A stretch of 9,666 nucleotides of DNA from Rhodanobacter denitrificans. GTDB lineage: Bacteria; Pseudomonadota; Gammaproteobacteria; Xanthomonadales; Rhodanobacteraceae. The notes under the pieces were generated by a model. It saw nothing but the letters and a program-made list of their open reading frames with translations, did no database searches and was not told the origin of the DNA. The DNA lies in assembly GCA_003241385.1 (NCBI GenBank), contig QFPO01000030.1, positions 1 to 9,666 of the forward strand, in the 5' to 3' direction. The translations under genes and the position numbers were made by a program. Positions 6,832-9,666 of the stretch are shown piece by piece; position 1 is the first letter of the stretch; each line of letters begins with the position of its first letter.

Positions 6832-9183
6832 TCAGGGCGCGCCGCGTACCGCGACGGTCAGGCGCAGCGGCGGCGACTGGCCGCCGGTCTCGGTCAGCAC
6901 GATCTGGGCGAACACGACGTTGGCGAGCGTCGTCGTCGGCGTCGCGGTGACGGTGATCGCCTGCGTCTCCGGCGCGGTCGGCGCCGCATCCTCGAACGTG
7001 CCGATGAAGATCACGTCCGGATCGAGCACGCCTTCGCCGGTGAAGCTGAAGCTGGTCGGCGAGACGTTGAGGTTCAGCCCGGCCGGCACGTTGACGGCCG
7101 TGACGGTCCAGTTGGTCGGCGTCGACAGCGTGTTGCGGAACGTGCGCGTCCACTGGCAGTTGCCGGTGCAGCCGACGTTGCGCAGGCTGGCGATGTTCAG
7201 CGTGTGCGGCTGGCCGCCGCTGTTCGGATTGGCCGCGACGAAGTTGGCGAAGGTCTCGTTCAGCACCAGGCCGGCGAGCGCCGCGCCACGCAGATTGACC
7301 ATGCCGCTGCCGACCTCGTCCGGCGTCGCCGCCGTCGTGCCGTCCGGCATCAGCTGACCGGCGAGGGTCGCGGTCATCATCAGCGCGGAATTGACCTCGA
7401 CCGGCGTCCAGGTCGGCCGCACCGCACGCACCAGGGCGCCGGCGCCGGCGACGTGCGGCGAGGACATCGACGTGCCCGAGATGTTGGCGTAGGCGGACTG
7501 ACCGGTACCCGAGGCTGCGGCGTAGATGTTGATGCCGGGCGCCGTGATGTCCGGCTTGGTGACGTTCATCGCGCCGTTGCCGTTGCAGCACAGATTCGGG
7601 CCGCGCAGGCTGCCGCTGTCGAGCACGTTGGCGGTCGTCAGCGGCGGCGGGTTGACCGTGACCACGGTCGGCGTCGCGCCGTTGGCGGTGATGAAGCTCG
7701 CCAGCGCCTGGCCGTCGGTCTGCGTCAGCGTGCCGACCGGCGTGCCTTCCTGCGCATTGGTGCCGGGGCTGAAGGCGCCGGCGACGTTGTTGAAGATGAT
7801 CACGCCCTGCGCGCCGGCATCGACCGCGTTGGCGACCTTGACCGCGAACGCGCAGGCCTCGGGCGTGCCGCCGCGCGACACCAGCGCATAGGCGCCCGAG
7901 AACGTGCCCGGCGCGAACGAGGTGCAGCCGAACGCATTGGATGCGACGTGGCGCACGACGACACCGGTCGCAGCCGGCGGCGGCGGCACGTCGGCGGCCG
8001 ACAGCGTCAGCGATGCGAGGTTCGACGGCACCGGCGTCGGCCCGGTCACCTGGATGAAGCCGTCGGCACGCGGCACGCCGTCGTGACCGCTGTTGGCGAC
8101 CGTGATGTTCCACGGACCGACGTGCTTGACCTCGGCCGGCGGATTGATGACCGGCGAGGCGCGCGTATTGCCGGCCGACATCGAGACGAAGATGCCCGAG
8201 TTGACCATGTCGAGCACGCGGCGGTCGGTGCTGTCGGTCCACGGGTTCAGCTGACCGTTGACGTTCGGGCCGAGCGAGAAGTTGGCGACGTCGATGCCGT
8301 CGACGATCGCCTGATTGATCGCGTTGGTGATCGCCGTACCGGTACAGCCGGCCGGGAAGCAGACGCGGTAGGTGCGCAGGTTCGCGCACGGCGCGACGCC
8401 GGAGATGTTGCGCAGCGGATCGGCGTTCTCGCCGCGCGGCACGAAGTTGCCGCCGGCGGTGCTAGCGGTATGGCTGCCGTGATCGTCGGCATCGCCGGGC
8501 GAGGGCCCTGCGCAGCTGGCGGCCGAGCAGTCCAGCGCGACCAGCTTGGGCTGCGGCGTCGAGAAGCCGCAGGCCGCGCCCATCGGCGCGAACGAGGGAT
8601 GGCTGAGATTGGCGCCGGTATCGAACACGCCGATCGTGATGCCCTGGCCGAGCGAACCGAAGCCGCCCGGCGCATTGGAGCCGTCCCAGATCGTCGGCGC
8701 GCCGATGAAGGTCGGGCCGCGATGGGTGTCGAGCTGGTAGAGCGCTTCCTTCTCGACGCTGACGACGCCCGGCAGATCGCGGATCCGCGCGGCTTCCGCT
8801 TCGGTGAGTTCGAGCGCGATGCCGCTGTGCGTGATCGCGTAGCGATGGATCGCCTGCACGCTGCGGCCGAGGCGCGCCTCGATCGCGGCGATGTGCGCGT
8901 CCTGGGCCGCGGTCAGGCGGGCCTGGTACTGCACGGCGGCCGGCGTATGCACGTCGAGACGGCGCTGGCCGGCCGGTGCGGTGCCCTGCGGCTGCTGCGC
9001 GTCGCCCTGGAAATACAGCAGGCCCGGCTCGGCGAACTCGATCATCCAGAGCCGGCCGCTGATCGCGACGGCATTGGGATCCTGGACCGGATCGGCTGCG
9101 AATGCATGGCCGGCCACGGTGCCGGCCGACAAGGCGACGGCGACCGCCGAAGCCAGAACCTTCGAACGTACGAACGTATTCAT
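6832..9183 (-). CDS. Secreted subtilisin-like serine protease (peptidase S8) with inserted PA domain
   Basis: The 783-residue preproprotein has a Sec signal peptide (about 1-29, cleavage near HAFA-AD) and then an I9-like inhibitory propeptide (about 85-150). The S8 catalytic domain has D188 in VFDTG, H235 in DDHGSH, oxyanion N339 in SMSAGN and S572 in SGTSMSSPHVAG. A PA-type insertion (about 405-510) lies between N339 and S572. A beta-rich, fibronectin-like C-terminal region (about 655-780) contains a CTGNCQWTRT segment. All triad residues are present, so it is probably an active extracellular endopeptidase; the substrate cannot be told. Twelve cysteines in the preprotein, including CC at 532-533, suggest disulfides after export. 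The ATG at 9183 has a GGAGG site close upstream (9188-9192). The gene is monocistronic, possibly preceded by a coupled leader ORF. An unusual DPDVIFIGTFE segment (721-731) interrupts the C-terminal domain. Confidence 0.93.
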   Translation of the reverse strand: MNTFVRSKVLASAVAVALSAGTVAGHAFAADPVQDPNAVAISGRLWMIEFAEPGLLYFQGDAQQPQGTAPAGQRRLDVHTPAAVQYQARLTAAQDAHIAAIEARLGRSVQAIHRYAITHSGIALELTEAEAARIRDLPGVVSVEKEALYQLDTHRGPTFIGAPTIWDGSNAPGGFGSLGQGITIGVFDTGANLSHPSFAPMGAACGFSTPQPKLVALDCSAASCAGPSPGDADDHGSHTASTAGGNFVPRGENADPLRNISGVAPCANLRTYRVCFPAGCTGTAITNAINQAIVDGIDVANFSLGPNVNGQLNPWTDSTDRRVLDMVNSGIFVSMSAGNTRASPVINPPAEVKHVGPWNITVANSGHDGVPRADGFIQVTGPTPVPSNLASLTLSAADVPPPPAATGVVVRHVASNAFGCTSFAPGTFSGAYALVSRGGTPEACAFAVKVANAVDAGAQGVIIFNNVAGAFSPGTNAQEGTPVGTLTQTDGQALASFITANGATPTVVTVNPPPLTTANVLDSGSLRGPNLCCNGNGAMNVTKPDITAPGINIYAAASGTGQSAYANISGTSMSSPHVAGAGALVRAVRPTWTPVEVNSALMMTATLAGQLMPDGTTAATPDEVGSGMVNLRGAALAGLVLNETFANFVAANPNSGGQPHTLNIASLRNVGCTGNCQWTRTFRNTLSTPTNWTVTAVNVPAGLNLNVSPTSFSFTGEGVLDPDVIFIGTFEDAAPTAPETQAITVTATPTTTLANVVFAQIVLTETGGQSPPLRLTVAVRGAP

Positions 9184-9251
9184 TTCCCCTCCGAGGCTCC
9201 GGCCAGGCGATCATTGCCGGAGCGCCGGATCATGGTGATCCCGAGCCGCAT
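9180..9251 (-). CDS. Possible 23-codon leader ORF before the protease gene
   Basis: An ATG at 9251 opens a 23-codon frame (start MRLGITMIRR, end GASEGK) whose TGA overlaps the protease ATG as ATGA. An AAGGA site (complement of 9258-9262) lies six bases before its ATG, a better-spaced site than that of the protease itself. The peptide resembles nothing I know, and it has no signal sequence. A ribosome reading it would melt the hairpin at 9196-9223 and arrive at the protease start, so its likely role, if real, is translational coupling. Such short frames arise easily by chance in GC-rich DNA. Confidence 0.4.
   Translation of the reverse strand: MRLGITMIRRSGNDRLAGASEGK
9196..9223 (-). other. 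Hairpin in the protease leader, just upstream of its ribosome binding site
   Basis: GCTCCGGC (9196-9203) and GCCGGAGC (9216-9223) form a perfect 8-bp stem with a 12-base loop. On the mRNA it ends three bases before the GGAGG of the protease gene and lies inside the possible leader ORF. No T run follows, so it is not a terminator. Confidence 0.55.
9227..9241. promoter_or_regulatory. Short palindrome GGATCA-TGG-TGATCC
   Basis: The perfect 6-3-6 inverted repeat lies between the putative protease promoter and the start codon. It could be a half-site pair for a dimeric regulator or a small RNA stem next to the 9196-9223 hairpin. At this length chance is also plausible. Confidence 0.3.
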
Positions 9252-9293
9252 GGTTCGTCCTTGGACGCACGCCGATGCCCGGGGCAGTCCGGA

Positions 9294-9323
9294 GTTGTAC
9301 CGCAAACCCGCCGAAGCGATCAA
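9294..9323 (-). promoter_or_regulatory. Weak candidate promoter of the protease gene
   Basis: On the minus strand TTGATC (complement of 9318-9323) and TACAAC (complement of 9294-9299) are spaced by 18 bases. Both are partial matches to sigma70 boxes. Transcription would begin near 9287, upstream of the leader ORF and its ribosome binding site. Confidence 0.3.
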
Positions 9324-9439
9324 CAAGCAGCCGCGCCGACCCGGAATCCGCCCCGTTCCTCGCCCCGCAAAAGAACGCTCCCCCACCGATCCGGGACGAT
9401 CGCCCCCGCCCCGTCCCGCTCGCGCCAACCCGCCCGCCC
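9324..9439. other. Intergenic stretch with no recognised feature
   Basis: This C-rich plus-strand stretch separates the protease promoter region from the right repeat copy. I see no gene, only a weak 5-bp inverted repeat CGATC/GATCG at 9387-9402. The whole gene-free interval 9184-9666 otherwise holds the protease leader, the right repeat copy and a terminal hairpin. Confidence 0.5.
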
Positions 9440-9590
9440 CGCTCTCGCTGTCGCAGTGGCTGTGGCTGTGGCTTTTGCTCTCGCTGTTGCCCTTGCTCCT
9501 GGCTGTTGGTGCGCCTAAAGCGAGCCGAGCATCGCAGGTCGTCCAGGCCGAAGAGCTGCCCCGTGTCAGCGCCAGCGAGTGGGGGCAGCG
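9440..9590 (-). repeat. Composite interspersed repeat, right copy (inverted relative to the left copy)
   Basis: On the minus strand it has the same order as the left copy. The hairpin head is GCTGCCCC (complement of 9582-9589) with GGGGCAGC downstream. The core at 9500-9567 matches 25-92 at 67 of 68 positions. The 6-base-period tail (GAGCAA, CAGCGA, CAGCCA and similar) runs down to about 9440. The tail units differ from the left copy while the core is nearly identical, so the core is conserved and the tail varies in sequence and length. Plus-strand frames through the tail read as alternating Ala-Val or Ala-Leu and are not genes. Confidence 0.85.
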
Positions 9591-9618
9591 TGCCTGGGCG
9601 ACCGAGAAGCGCAGGGCA

Positions 9619-9641
9619 CCGATGCGGCGCAGCCGCATCGG
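9619..9641. other. Perfect 10-bp hairpin at the right edge
   Basis: CCGATGCGGC (9619-9628) and GCCGCATCGG (9632-9641) are perfect inverted copies around a 3-base loop, GCA. No T run follows on either strand, so it is not a typical terminator. It may be a small REP-like element or a structure belonging to a gene beyond the window. Confidence 0.6.
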
Positions 9642-9666
9642 CTCGCGTCAGCGCAGGCGGTTTTGG

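Noticed and set aside
9102..9518. Plus-strand frame with an alternating Ala-Val/Ala-Leu segment that looks like a membrane helix
   Set aside because: The segment is a direct translation of the 6-base-period repeat tail and stops in the TAA of the repeat core. No ribosome binding site or family resemblance is seen.
9252..9638. Upstream part of the minus-strand frame that ends in the protease start, with a Ser-Glu/Ser-His repeat
   Set aside because: It reads through the right repeat copy and its dipeptides come from the 6-base period. Only the last 23 codons have a separate start with a ribosome binding site.

Overview
The window is GC-rich chromosomal DNA from a gammaproteobacterium. The rpsT / murJ-ribF-ileS core, the short-leader promoter style and the type of secreted S8 protease suggest Xanthomonadales (Lysobacteraceae or Rhodanobacteraceae). 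That placement is inferred from gene content and general family knowledge, not from a database match.

Layout. Bases 1-165 hold an interspersed repeat. rpsT (270-533, minus strand, GTG start) follows, with its terminator at 221-247 and a near-consensus sigma70 promoter at 589-617. Reading away from it on the plus strand are murJ (lipid II flippase, 767-2377), ribF (FAD synthetase, 2455-3417) and ileS (isoleucyl-tRNA synthetase, 3414-6299). ribF has a perfect TATAAT placed so that its transcript could be leaderless, and ribF and ileS overlap by GTGA. Where lspA and ispH often follow ileS, this window has a short tRNA transcription unit: its own promoter, tRNA-Thr(CGT) and tRNA-Val(CAC) one base apart, and a strong hairpin terminator. 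A diverged repeat copy lies at about 6670-6765. Then comes a large secreted subtilisin-like protease gene (6832-9183, minus strand) with its own terminator at 6774-6801. The protease leader carries a possible 23-codon upstream ORF that overlaps the protease start by ATGA, plus a hairpin. The right end (about 9440-9590) is an inverted, nearly identical copy of the left-end repeat, followed by a 10-bp hairpin at 9619-9641.

The murJ-ribF-ileS block, rpsT and the tRNAs are ordinary housekeeping genes for cell wall synthesis, flavin cofactors and translation. The protease is an accessory secreted enzyme. The most unusual feature is the composite repeat: a conserved core with TTTAGGCGCACC in it and a degenerate tail with a 6-base period. 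It occurs three times in under 10 kb, and the two outer copies point inwards. No complete novel defence, mobile or biosynthetic system is visible.
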